Source: JBGSMF01 sp964651475
GTDB lineage: Bacteria > Chloroflexota > Anaerolineae > Fen-1058
Length of the DNA stretch: 64,000 nucleotides
NCBI GenBank assembly: GCA_964651475.1
Contig: CAZYXV010000006.1
Coordinates: forward strand, 97,594-161,593
Reading direction: 5' to 3'
The notes under the pieces are model-generated. The model was given only the letters and a program-made list of their open reading frames with translations, was not told the origin of the DNA and did no database searches. The translations under genes and the position numbers were made by a program. This document shows positions 33,881-42,487 of the stretch, piece by piece (positions within the stretch are counted from its first letter, which is position 1; every line of letters starts with the position of its first letter).

Positions 33881-35932
33881 CTAACGTTTGGCAGCTTCCC
33901 ATTCTATCCCAAGCTCGGCGACGAATTGCTGCGTGCTTCCCCAAAAGACATTGATTTCGGCGTCTTGAAAATATTGTTGTAAAAATGTTTGGACGGCGGC
34001 GATGTCTGCATTGCCGGCCTCATCGAATTCCAGTTGCACGGCCACGTGCTTGAAGCGGCGGCGCTGATCCAGCGTGGCCACCAGGCCGCGCATAATCACC
34101 CGAAATTCCCAGTCATACAGGCTATAACCCACGAACATTAGCGTGCTGTTAGCCAGCGCGCCTCGAATGTAATTGGGAATGCGATCCATCTCGGCCGAGA
34201 CGCGCACCAAAAAGTCCAAATAATCATCCTCGGTCAGCACCAGCGAGTTGACCTCTTCGTCGCTGCCAAAGAGATGGTAAACCATCGGCGCTTCCGGCGC
34301 CGGCACATAGTTGGGGTCCTGTTCAAACAGAGAAGGCAGCCCATCCAGGTCACGGTTCCACCGGCACAACTCTCGGGTGACTTGCTTGCCGCGCGCCGCC
34401 AACGCCTCGGCCATAAAGCTGTCGAAATTCGTCGTGAGATAAAGCGGCAGGTCCAGGTTAGCCAGAATGCGGTGTGTTTCGTTCGGATCGTCGGCGGCCA
34501 GTTGCGGCCAGCTCACCGCGCGCACCAGCTCGGTCAAGGTCTTGCCGGGGTTGGCGGGGCGCAGTTCTTCGGGGAGCCGCGTGTGCAGCTGTTTCTGAAG
34601 CGTGTCTAGAATTTCGTAGCGCGGAAAGTCTTTGCCCTGGTTGCTGGCCATGTATTGCGCCACGCGCGCCAGTGCTTCCTTGTCTTCAAAGGGGTAACCA
34701 TGCAATTCTGACCAGGCCAGAGCGACATTTTGAGGAGTAGGCAGCCAGCGCCCGTGGACGCGGGGGCCAATGATGGGCATGCACTTGCCTTGCTGAATCA
34801 TGCGGACCAACCCCGACCAGAAAATGCGCGGGTTCTTGGTGCCCAAGATTTCGCCCCGCGTGTCGGCCTCGGCGCTCCATAACTGGCCGGATTTGAGCCG
34901 CATAAAGAGCACGGGCACGGCGGCATCTGGACGCCCGGCAGTGAGCAGCGTTCCCCGCGCTTCGTTGAGCGCCACGTCTACCTGGCCGTGCTCCAGTAAG
35001 CGCTGATAGAATATGGCGCTCAACTTGCGGGCGGTTTCGGCGGCGACGTAATCTTGCATGGCCACCACGGCTGGCACGCCGATGGAAACGAGCTTGGGGC
35101 CTAATCCCTTGAACGCGTCGCCGGTGGCGCGCGCGGCGCTCTGGCAGGCGGATAAAAAGATCAGTTGCGGGTGAAGGGATTGCCGCGCCAACATGCCGGC
35201 TAGCTCGTCGTCTGAAACGGCGCGGGTGTGGCTGTCGTTGTCCTGCATGTAGAGCGCAGCCTGTTGGCGGCGCGGGCTGTACACGCCGTGGCCCTGATAA
35301 TGCAAGATGTGATAGCCTTTTCGCAGCGCCTCTTCCAGGCGCTCCAACGTGATGGGCGGATCGAGAAAATCTATTTGCAAATTCCCACCGGCCTGGAGGA
35401 GGGGGGCAACGGCTTCTTCCAGTGTTTTGCGTTCCATCGCCACATCGAGTTGGGCCAGGTTGTATTTGGTCTCCAGGTCATCTGGATTAGAAATGGCGAC
35501 CAGCAGGCGGATGGGGCGCTGCTCGGCGGCGCTGCCCCACGGCAAGGCAATGGGCAGGTAACGCGAAAAGGGCGTGGCGGCGTTGGCCGAAAGCAAGAGC
35601 TTGTTTTCTTGCAGCAACTCCCAGGGCAGCGTGTGCAGTTCGGCGGCTTGCTGGTCAATGCGCAGGCGGACGCGGCGACCGGGCGCCTGGCCGCGCGCCT
35701 GGTCCCACGCGCTGCGCACGGCGCTATCTGCCAAGAGCGCGTCAAATAATTTTTGCCCGTCCGCCACAGGATCGCCGCCGGGCGCCCACTCCGCAATGTC
35801 GGCTGGCATGTGCCCGCGTGGAAATTCTTGCTGCTCGCCCAGGGTGATTTCCACAGGGTAGCCCTGCTCGCGTTTTTGAAAGATGCGAATTTCAAGATCA
35901 ATCGGATTGGCTTGAGCGCTAGAATTTGGCAT
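33881..35932 (-). CDS. CHAT peptidase fused to a SIR2-like domain
   Basis: The 683-residue protein has the same N-terminal ~150 residues as the CHAT-STAND-TPR protein (IDLEIRIFQ, GYPVEITLG, AELHTLPWELLQE). The CHAT dyad is His215 (HYQGHGVY) and Cys263 (FLSACQSA). The second half resembles SIR2-like domains of bacterial immunity proteins, with MPIIGPRV near 385, LTTNFDSF with Asn502, and a candidate catalytic His553 in VYHLFGSDEE. It ends MFVGYSLYDWEFR, typical of that family, where known members hydrolyse NAD. Here peptidase and NADase-like domains share one chain without an NTPase. ATG 35932 follows GAGGAAT; it is the first gene of the long run. Confidence 0.85.
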   Translation of the reverse strand: MPNSSAQANPIDLEIRIFQKREQGYPVEITLGEQQEFPRGHMPADIAEWAPGGDPVADGQKLFDALLADSAVRSAWDQARGQAPGRRVRLRIDQQAAELHTLPWELLQENKLLLSANAATPFSRYLPIALPWGSAAEQRPIRLLVAISNPDDLETKYNLAQLDVAMERKTLEEAVAPLLQAGGNLQIDFLDPPITLERLEEALRKGYHILHYQGHGVYSPRRQQAALYMQDNDSHTRAVSDDELAGMLARQSLHPQLIFLSACQSAARATGDAFKGLGPKLVSIGVPAVVAMQDYVAAETARKLSAIFYQRLLEHGQVDVALNEARGTLLTAGRPDAAVPVLFMRLKSGQLWSAEADTRGEILGTKNPRIFWSGLVRMIQQGKCMPIIGPRVHGRWLPTPQNVALAWSELHGYPFEDKEALARVAQYMASNQGKDFPRYEILDTLQKQLHTRLPEELRPANPGKTLTELVRAVSWPQLAADDPNETHRILANLDLPLYLTTNFDSFMAEALAARGKQVTRELCRWNRDLDGLPSLFEQDPNYVPAPEAPMVYHLFGSDEEVNSLVLTEDDYLDFLVRVSAEMDRIPNYIRGALANSTLMFVGYSLYDWEFRVIMRGLVATLDQRRRFKHVAVQLEFDEAGNADIAAVQTFLQQYFQDAEINVFWGSTQQFVAELGIEWEAAKR

Positions 35933-36317
35933 GAGGATTCCTCACAATGTTCTGCTGGCTATTGGAGGGGACGGGTATGGTTGCGAAAAATAATTGTTTC
36001 GCCCGCGGGCCACGGCGCGCAATGCAAGTGACCGTAGATAGTATACAGGCTTGCCAGAAGATGATGGGGCATCAATTCTCCTATGCTTGCATGTTGGCCG
36101 GATGTAAGGGAGCATCCGGAAGACAATTATCTAATCCTTAGCCCTGAACGTGAGCAACTGTTTATCCTGGCAGCCTGTCGGAGAGCAGGCTGGCATCCCT
36201 ATGCCAGCCCCGCCAACGCATAGGGATGCGTCGGCCACTTCGACAACCTTGCAACCAGCCCACATTTTGCCACGTCAATGCTTACAGTATAGCATAGCCG
36301 TGTGCAAAATTCAAGAA
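35933..36317. other. 385-base intergenic region upstream of the CHAT-SIR2-led gene run
   Basis: No convincing ORF is seen. It should hold the promoter of the CHAT-SIR2 gene and the 3' end of the third nSTAND gene. A 74-base repeat element lies at 36174-36247. A TATAC-type sequence occurs near 36039 but I could not assign a clear -35/-10 pair. Confidence 0.5.
36174..36247. repeat. 74-base inverted-repeat element (CCTGTCGGAG family), copy 1
   Basis: The ends CCTGTCGGAG and CTTCGACAA are imperfect inverted repeats. Inside, GCATCCCTATGC and GCATAGGGATGC form a perfect 12-base stem. It is nearly identical to the copy at 58463-58535. Confidence 0.88.
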
Positions 36318-39300
36318 TCAAGGCGCGAATTGCCAGGAAGCCTCCAGCACATCTTTGAGCCTGACAGCGTAACGCCGGACAGTGCCGTCCCACGAGGCGC
36401 TGGCCAGGTATTTGCCGTCTGGGCTAAACGTCACGCTCCACACCAGGTCGGTGTGCCAGGGCAACTCGCCGACGAGGCGGGGCGCTTTGGGCAGGTTCGT
36501 CACGTCCCACAGCCGCGTCCGCCAGTCCCGCGATCCGCTGGCCAGGTACTTGCCGTCTGGACTCCAAGCCACGCTGTATACCCAACCGGGATGCTTGAGC
36601 GGCTGGCCGGTGGCGGTGTAGGTCTCGGTGCTCCAAAAGCGGACGGTCTCGTCCCACGAGGCAGAAGCCAGGTAGCGGCCATCCGGGCTAAAGGCCAGCC
36701 CGTAAATGTCGTTCGTGTGGCCGGTCAAGGTGGCAGCCAGTTCGGCGTTCAGCGCGCCGTCGGGTTGAGGCGACATTTTCCACAGGCGCACTTTGTCGTC
36801 GGTGTGGCCCGTGGCCACCAGCTTGCCGTCAGGTCGAAAAGCCGCCGCAAAAACTTCGCTCAAGCGGTCCGTCGCCGGAAGCGTGGCGCGGGGGTTCCAG
36901 CTTTGAGTGTCCCACACGATGGCACGCCCGTCGTCCGAGCCGGTGACCATCCACTTGCCATCGGTGCTAAAGGCGGCAATGTTGACATCGTTGGTATGGT
37001 TGCCCAGTTCTTTTGCCAGCGTGTGGCTGGACACGTCCCAGAGGCGGGTCTTGCCATCTTCGGAGACTGTGACGAGATATTGGCCGTCGGGACTGAACGC
37101 GAGGTTCCATATTTTGCTCTTGACGGGCAGCGAAAAAATCAGGTCGCCGTTTCCCGCTGACCAGACGCGCGCGCCAGAGTCGTCGCTGGAGGCGATGAGC
37201 TGGCCATCGGGGCTGAAGGCCACTCCACGCGCCCGGCCGGTGTGCCCGCTGAATGTTGACAGGCGCAGCCGGCGTGGAACGTCGCTATCCCAGATGTGGA
37301 CGGCGCGGTCGCCCGCGCCAGCGACGATAAAGCGTTGATCGGGACTGATGCCCACACTGTTGACGACGCCAGCCGGCCCGGTCAGGACGATGAGGGCGTT
37401 GGGATTGCGCGCGCCCACATTCCATATCCGCACCGTGTCGTCGCGCGCACCAGAGATCAGGTAACGCCCGTCGGCGCTAAAGGCGAGGCTGGTCACTTCA
37501 GCGCTGTGCTCGACCAGCGATAGAATGGCTCGCCAGTTCTTGGCGCTTCTGACGCGAATGGTTTTGTCTGACGAGGCCGAAGCAAGCAGGTCCTCAGTCG
37601 GACTAAAGGCAACTGCTTTGACTGCGCCAACGTGATCGGTCAATGTGATCAGGCGGGTAGTTGTGACGCCCTCAGCCTGGTCCAGCGTCCACACATAGAT
37701 AACGCCGTCGTCCGAAGCGGCGGCCAGGTAGCGTCCGTCGCGGCTGAAATCCACGCTTCGCACCCGCACCGTTGGCTGGGTCAACGTCAGCGCAACCTGG
37801 GCAGTCAAGCCTCCAGTGGGTGCGTCGGCAAGTGTCCAGATGCGCACCAGCCCCTTGTCTGAGCCCAAAGTGCTGGTGCGCCAGTTGGGGCCATAATCGC
37901 CGCCAGTGGCCAAGTAACGCGTACCGGCGCGCTCCGGGCTAAACGCTGTGGCGTAGATCTCGTCGTAAATTTTTTGAGGGAGGGGAATCTGGAGTTGCAG
38001 CGTCCACTCGTCGCGCTCAATATCCCAGATTCTCACGGCCCCGCCAGTGACGCCGTCGTCTCCGGCGATGGCGAGGTAAAGCAACTTGCCGTCCGGGTCG
38101 TGCGCGGTGTCCATGCTCCACACCGGGCCGCGGCCTTGTGGGCCGGGGCCGGGCAGAGGGGCGCGCTCGCTGCCGCTTTCCATATCCCATACCCGCACGC
38201 CGCCAGAAGCCAGCCCCGCGCACAATAATTGTTCTTGATAAGTCACTGCCAGAACCTGGTCGCCCAAATCGCCAAACATCGTGGCGGGATAGAAATCGGC
38301 GGCGGCCTGCCGCAGCGCTATTTCAGCTTCAGTTGTGTCTAGCTGGCCGAGCAGGGGCCGGATGATTTTCCAAAATGGATGGCGGCGCTGCATCAAGATG
38401 CCCTCGCGCGCCAGTTGGATGCTTTCCCTGGTTTGTGTGCCCATCAAGGTAATGGAGGTGGCGGCCATCTGGCGAGAATAGGCCAGTGTGCTGCTGCGCA
38501 TGGCCAACCACGCCAGGGCAATGATCACGACAAGTACCACCAACCCAATCGCGCTGCCGGCGATGCGTACCCGTTGCATCCGCAGGCGCGTCTCTTCCGC
38601 TTTCTGGCACGCTTCCAAAAATTCGCGTTCTTCTGGCTCGATGTCTGTGGGATGCTCCTTGACCCACGCCAGGGCTTGCTGCAATGTTTTATCGCGGTAG
38701 AGCAGGCCTGGGTGTTTATCGCCGTTTTTCCAGCGCTGCGCCGCCAATCGCAGCGGCGTCTGCCGCGCCAACTCCCAGGCCTGGTTTGAGCGCAAGATGG
38801 GGTCAATCAAGCGGTCGTGGACCAGTTCGTACCAGCGCGCCCCCGCCCGCACATCGGCCCGGATGAGGTGGTGGCTTTCCAGAAAATCTACCGCCGGGTT
38901 GGGCATGCCAGCCGTTTCGGCGGGGCCGCGCAGGGCCAGCCCGCGTGTTTTCATGGGGGTGATTAATTGTTCGCCGAACCAGTGGCGCAGTGTCCGTTCG
39001 GCGGCGCCCGTCATCTGCGTCGTCTGGAACAGAACGCTTGCGTAAAAATCCGTCAGCGCCTGGTCAATATCCCCATATTGCTCGATTTCTTCCCATTGAA
39101 TGACGTGATCTTGTTGTTCGGGCAGGCTATCCCACAAGCGCTGGCAGACCACTTGCAGTTGCACCGGCTCGATGTACGGCCCCAGAAACTCGGCTTCTCC
39201 TGCCAGGCGAGTTTCTGTCTTGATCTGGCGCAAATCGTCCACCAGCCGCTCGGCCACGCCCGGCGCAAATGCAATGCCTGCACTTTGAGCTGGCTTGACG

Positions 39301-39968
39301 ATGGCTTCGAGCGCGCCCTCGGGGCCAAGCCGCTCCATACGAAAGCGCGCGCGCAGCCGGTTGGGGAGCAGCGCGGCGTAAGGGTCGAGCGCGGCCACGT
39401 GGTCTTCTCGCATGGCAAACATCACGCCCAGATTGGGCAGCGCGTCCAGGGCGGCCGTCACTTGTTCAAAGAATCCTTTGGCGTCTTGCCACCGCTCGCG
39501 ATGCGTGGTGAAAAGTTCTTCAAACTGGTCAAAGATGACGAGGAATGATGACTGACCTTCCACCGCTGTCCATTGATCTTCGGTCTCTTCCGTGTAGCGC
39601 TGCTCTTCCAGGAATGAACGCAGCGTGTGATGAATCAATGTCTCGGCGGGGGTGTCTGCGCCGGCCAATCCCATCAGGGCGCTAAAGACGAAAATGTTAG
39701 AGATGTTGGCGGGGTCAATGTCGGGCGGCGGGGCGCTCCCAACGCGCGCCACCGGCAATACCTGAAAGCCTTCTTTTTCTTCCAACGTAGGGATGATTTG
39801 GGCATTGAGGAGCGAGGTCTTGCCCGCGCCCGATTGGGCATACAGCAGCACTACCCGATGCGCCAAAGTCAACGCGAGCAGGTCGCGCGCTTCGCGGTTG
39901 CGTCCGTAAAACTTGTGCTGGTCGTTGCGCTCGTAAGGGCGCGGGCCGATGTAGGGGTTGTTTTGCAT
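36318..39968 (-). CDS. nSTAND NTPase with membrane segment and 14-blade WD40 sensor, third paralogue
   Basis: The 1216-residue protein starts at ATG 39968 (QNNPYIGPRPYERND); the 68 residues readable upstream overlap the neighbouring gene and are rejected. Walker A is YAQSGAGKTS and Walker B FLVIFDQFEELF. One membrane segment (IAGSAIGLVVLVVIIALAWL) precedes about 14 WD40-like repeats, the last five closest to consensus. Cys-pair loops like those of the 27023 paralogue are absent. As in its paralogues there is no effector domain. A palindrome (39184-39216) lies in frame in the same linker as in the 27023 gene. It starts four bases after the ANT-like nucleotidyltransferase stop. Confidence 0.87.
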   Translation of the reverse strand: MQNNPYIGPRPYERNDQHKFYGRNREARDLLALTLAHRVVLLYAQSGAGKTSLLNAQIIPTLEEKEGFQVLPVARVGSAPPPDIDPANISNIFVFSALMGLAGADTPAETLIHHTLRSFLEEQRYTEETEDQWTAVEGQSSFLVIFDQFEELFTTHRERWQDAKGFFEQVTAALDALPNLGVMFAMREDHVAALDPYAALLPNRLRARFRMERLGPEGALEAIVKPAQSAGIAFAPGVAERLVDDLRQIKTETRLAGEAEFLGPYIEPVQLQVVCQRLWDSLPEQQDHVIQWEEIEQYGDIDQALTDFYASVLFQTTQMTGAAERTLRHWFGEQLITPMKTRGLALRGPAETAGMPNPAVDFLESHHLIRADVRAGARWYELVHDRLIDPILRSNQAWELARQTPLRLAAQRWKNGDKHPGLLYRDKTLQQALAWVKEHPTDIEPEEREFLEACQKAEETRLRMQRVRIAGSAIGLVVLVVIIALAWLAMRSSTLAYSRQMAATSITLMGTQTRESIQLAREGILMQRRHPFWKIIRPLLGQLDTTEAEIALRQAAADFYPATMFGDLGDQVLAVTYQEQLLCAGLASGGVRVWDMESGSERAPLPGPGPQGRGPVWSMDTAHDPDGKLLYLAIAGDDGVTGGAVRIWDIERDEWTLQLQIPLPQKIYDEIYATAFSPERAGTRYLATGGDYGPNWRTSTLGSDKGLVRIWTLADAPTGGLTAQVALTLTQPTVRVRSVDFSRDGRYLAAASDDGVIYVWTLDQAEGVTTTRLITLTDHVGAVKAVAFSPTEDLLASASSDKTIRVRSAKNWRAILSLVEHSAEVTSLAFSADGRYLISGARDDTVRIWNVGARNPNALIVLTGPAGVVNSVGISPDQRFIVAGAGDRAVHIWDSDVPRRLRLSTFSGHTGRARGVAFSPDGQLIASSDDSGARVWSAGNGDLIFSLPVKSKIWNLAFSPDGQYLVTVSEDGKTRLWDVSSHTLAKELGNHTNDVNIAAFSTDGKWMVTGSDDGRAIVWDTQSWNPRATLPATDRLSEVFAAAFRPDGKLVATGHTDDKVRLWKMSPQPDGALNAELAATLTGHTNDIYGLAFSPDGRYLASASWDETVRFWSTETYTATGQPLKHPGWVYSVAWSPDGKYLASGSRDWRTRLWDVTNLPKAPRLVGELPWHTDLVWSVTFSPDGKYLASASWDGTVRRYAVRLKDVLEASWQFAP
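39184..39216. repeat. In-frame palindrome in the third nSTAND gene
   Basis: AGAAACTCG and CGAGTTTCT are exact inverted repeats around 15 bases. They encode the linker between LRQIK and FLGPYIEPVQ, the same place where the 27023 gene carries a different palindrome. Confidence 0.65.
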
Positions 39969-39972
39969 GGGG

Positions 39973-40938
39973 TTACGTTTTCTTGAGCCACGGTTTGCGG
40001 TCTGGGATAAGAATCTCGTAGGTCTGGCCAGGGCGGGCGGGCGGCAGCGTGGGATCGTGTTCCAGCCACCGGCGCAAATTGTGGGCGGCATCTTCCAGCC
40101 TGACCGGCAAGAACAAAATAGAAAGCAAGCGCTTGACCATCCACTCAAACAGGCCGGGCGCTTGCCCGGCAAAGGTCGCCAGTGTTTCAGGCGTCAGGGT
40201 GTCCAGCGGCCCCGTGCGCCGCAGTGTATCGGCTTGCAGCAGGACCGGCTCGTAGGGGCCGTGATATTCTTCGATATAGTGGTTGACGGCTTCGGTTTTA
40301 GACCCGACCCGCCCCTTGTCCCACGTCAACAGCACGCGCGTCGGATAGACCAGCCAATCCACCACCTGGGTAGAATGTTGGCCATAATAATCCCATTCGC
40401 CGCCTTGCGGCGCGCGCAAAGGCAGGCCCCGGGAATAGGTCTTTTCCCAGAAAAGGGACGCCTCGGTTGGGGATACTTCGAGTACATTGATCAGCTCCCA
40501 GATCAAATAAGCACGCAACGCTTCCAGGGTGGGCCGCTCCAATTCTTCCAGTTCTTGTCCCCAAATGAGCAGGCCATCTTCAACCAGATTGGTCAGGTTG
40601 ACCAATCCCCAGCCGGGGGGATGATTTTGCCAGGCGACGTTTTTCAGCGCCCCGGCGGGGATGCAGCACGCAAACAGCCAGTCGCGCCACTCGGGATGCG
40701 CTGCCAAAACGGCTTGCCTGGCCGCCTGGGCGCGTGCGTGAACCTGATCGCCCTGCTTTACGATGACGACGCCATTCACGTCACTCCAGCCGTGCACATA
40801 GCTGTGAGTGCTCAGGCTGCCCAGCGCGTAGACGGATAATAACTCGTCGCCAAACTCGCTCTGTAAAGCATCCAGATATTTGTCCAATGCCTGGTTGATT
40901 TGGGGATAAGCTGTTGGATTCAACATGGTATTCAGCAA
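39973..40938 (-). CDS. ANT-like nucleotidyltransferase with altered metal-site motif
   Basis: The 321-residue product resembles aminoglycoside-nucleotidyltransferase-like proteins in its first 60 residues, with VYALGSLSTHSYVHGWSDVNG. The family motif is GS-x9-D-x-D; here the second Asp is Asn (SDVNG), so catalysis may be changed or lost. The rest is helical with many Trp and fits no function I know. It is coupled to the third nSTAND gene, four bases away, and may modify or inhibit it. The start could be ATG 40938 or the second Met five codons in. A strong palindrome separates it from the upstream radical SAM gene. Confidence 0.6.
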   Translation of the reverse strand: MLNTMLNPTAYPQINQALDKYLDALQSEFGDELLSVYALGSLSTHSYVHGWSDVNGVVIVKQGDQVHARAQAARQAVLAAHPEWRDWLFACCIPAGALKNVAWQNHPPGWGLVNLTNLVEDGLLIWGQELEELERPTLEALRAYLIWELINVLEVSPTEASLFWEKTYSRGLPLRAPQGGEWDYYGQHSTQVVDWLVYPTRVLLTWDKGRVGSKTEAVNHYIEEYHGPYEPVLLQADTLRRTGPLDTLTPETLATFAGQAPGLFEWMVKRLLSILFLPVRLEDAAHNLRRWLEHDPTLPPARPGQTYEILIPDRKPWLKKT

Positions 40939-40954
40939 ATGGCTAATGGCTAAC

Positions 40955-40990
40955 GGTTAATGGTTAATCGTTAATTATTAACCATTAACC
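40955..40990. repeat. AT-rich perfect inverted repeat
   Basis: GGTTAATGGTTAAT and ATTAACCATTAACC form a 14-base stem with an eight-base loop. The arms are built from the heptamer TTAATGG. There is no T run, so it is more likely a repeat or binding site than a terminator. Confidence 0.8.
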
Positions 40991-40991
40991 A

Positions 40992-41912
40992 TTACTCGTG
41001 TTCTTGCATCCATCCGTTTTCCAGGCCGGCGTCGTCGAACGCTTGCAACGCGGCCTCGTATTCTTCCGGCGTGATTTTGCGCCCCAGTTGCGGGTGGTCG
41101 AGGGCCTGGTAAGCCGGAAAATATTGATCCATCAGGCTGACGTGGACGCGCGGCGAAAGCTCGCCGGCGATCCACCGCAGCACCTCGAGCGTGCCGGCCA
41201 GGTTTTCGGGCAGCACCATGTGGCGAATAATCATGCCGCGCGCGGCGATGCCCTCCTCGTCCATAATCAACTCGTCGCCCACCTGGCGATAGATTTCTTT
41301 GAGCGCGGCGCGGTTATTTTCCACATAGTGGGAAAAGCTCGAAAGCCTGCGCGCGATGGCGTCGTCATTGTACTTGGCGTCTGGCAAGTAAATGTCTATC
41401 ACACCGTCGAGCAATTGCAGCGCCTCGAGTGTTTCATAGCCGCTGGTATTATATACCAGCGGGATGCGCAATCCAAGTCCAGCGGCCATGTCCACTGATT
41501 TCAAGATGGCCGGGATATAGTGAGTGGGTGTGACAAAGTTGATGTTGTGGCAATGTTTTTTATTCTGTAATTCCAGCATCATCTCGGCCAGGCGTTCATA
41601 GCTCACTTGCAGCCCGTGATGCAGTTGGCTGATGGGGTAATTTTGGCAAAAGATGCACTTGCCGGTGCAGCCGGAAAAGAACACAGTGCCCGAGCCGCGC
41701 GCGCCAGAGATGGGCGGCTCTTCCCACGGGTGAACGTTCCACGAAGCAACCACCGGCAATTCGCCCACGCCGCACGCGCCTCTTTCCCCACCCAGGCGAT
41801 TGACGCCGCAGTGGCGCGGGCAAAACTCGCATTGCTCAAGCCGCGCGCGCGCCGAGCTGGCGCGGCGGGCCAGTTCGCCGGAAGTATGGAGGGCAAGGTA
41901 ATTGGGGGTCAT
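40992..41912 (-). CDS. pflX: Radical SAM protein, PflX family
   Basis: The 306-residue product matches the PflX group of radical SAM proteins, relatives of pyruvate formate-lyase activases. It has an N-terminal Cys set (CEFCPRHCGVNR), the SAM-binding cluster motif CTGKCIFC (C-x3-C-x2-C), NINFVTPTHYIPAIL, VYNTSGYETLE, DIYLPDAKYND and a C-terminal HVSLMDQYFPAY. The substrate of this family is unknown. The start is ATG 41912, overlapping the upstream stop as ATGA (41909-41912); a longer reading to 42005 is rejected for that reason. No pyruvate formate-lyase gene is nearby, so its placement among nucleotidyltransferases may or may not be functional. Confidence 0.88.
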   Translation of the reverse strand: MTPNYLALHTSGELARRASSARARLEQCEFCPRHCGVNRLGGERGACGVGELPVVASWNVHPWEEPPISGARGSGTVFFSGCTGKCIFCQNYPISQLHHGLQVSYERLAEMMLELQNKKHCHNINFVTPTHYIPAILKSVDMAAGLGLRIPLVYNTSGYETLEALQLLDGVIDIYLPDAKYNDDAIARRLSSFSHYVENNRAALKEIYRQVGDELIMDEEGIAARGMIIRHMVLPENLAGTLEVLRWIAGELSPRVHVSLMDQYFPAYQALDHPQLGRKITPEEYEAALQAFDDAGLENGWMQEHE

Positions 41913-42487
41913 AGCTTTCCCATGTGCCTGATTTGCTCCAGCAATTGTTTGTAACGTTGCACCAGTTCGGGTTGTTCCAACGCTTGCGCAAATTGTTCCA
42001 GCCAATCCAGGATGTAAGCCTGGTCCAGTTTTTCACCTTGCCGCATCAGCACGCCCTCAATGTCACTCCAATCTTTGGCGCGCTCGGAAATAGCTTTGAG
42101 CAAAATCAAGTCTTCTGCAGTGCATACGGGAAAGATGGTGCCCTGATATTCGATGGAGGCAGCATGCTCAATGGCTTGTTCTTCGTAGGGCAAAAAGCCC
42201 AGCCCCAAATCAATGGCGACTTGATTGCTTGCATAAATTGGCAGAACATAGGTCCGGCGAGCAAAGGTGTCTGGATTGGCTACACGGGATTTGAAATGCG
42301 CACCAATCAGCGCCACAAACTCGCCTATCGAGTGTTCGCCTAACAACACTTTGAAATCCACATCTTGAGTAGCGCGCGGCCTGCCCCAAATGGCATTGGC
42401 TACCCCGCCCATGACCAAATAGCGGATGCCATGCGCTTCGAGAAATGTTTTCACTTCGTTTAGGGCTTTAACGAGTTTTTTTTGCAC
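41909..42487 (-). CDS. AbiEii/DUF6036-like nucleotidyltransferase
   Basis: The 192-residue product has the minimal nucleotidyltransferase motif YLVMGGVANAIWG followed by RATQDVDFKVL (GG, then D-x-D), and a third acidic position likely in VAIDLGLG. It resembles AbiEii/MNT-like proteins, several of which are toxins of type IV or VII toxin-antitoxin or abortive-infection pairs. The gene overlaps the small upstream gene by 20 bases and the PflX gene by 4, so all three are coupled. The upstream small protein is the natural candidate partner. The GTG/ATG choice is not critical here. Confidence 0.75.
   Translation of the reverse strand: MQKKLVKALNEVKTFLEAHGIRYLVMGGVANAIWGRPRATQDVDFKVLLGEHSIGEFVALIGAHFKSRVANPDTFARRTYVLPIYASNQVAIDLGLGFLPYEEQAIEHAASIEYQGTIFPVCTAEDLILLKAISERAKDWSDIEGVLMRQGEKLDQAYILDWLEQFAQALEQPELVQRYKQLLEQIRHMGKL

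Noticed and set aside
39969..40172. 68-residue extension of the third nSTAND protein
   Set aside because: It lies inside the ANT-like gene in another frame; both paralogues start at the NPYVGPRPYER motif.
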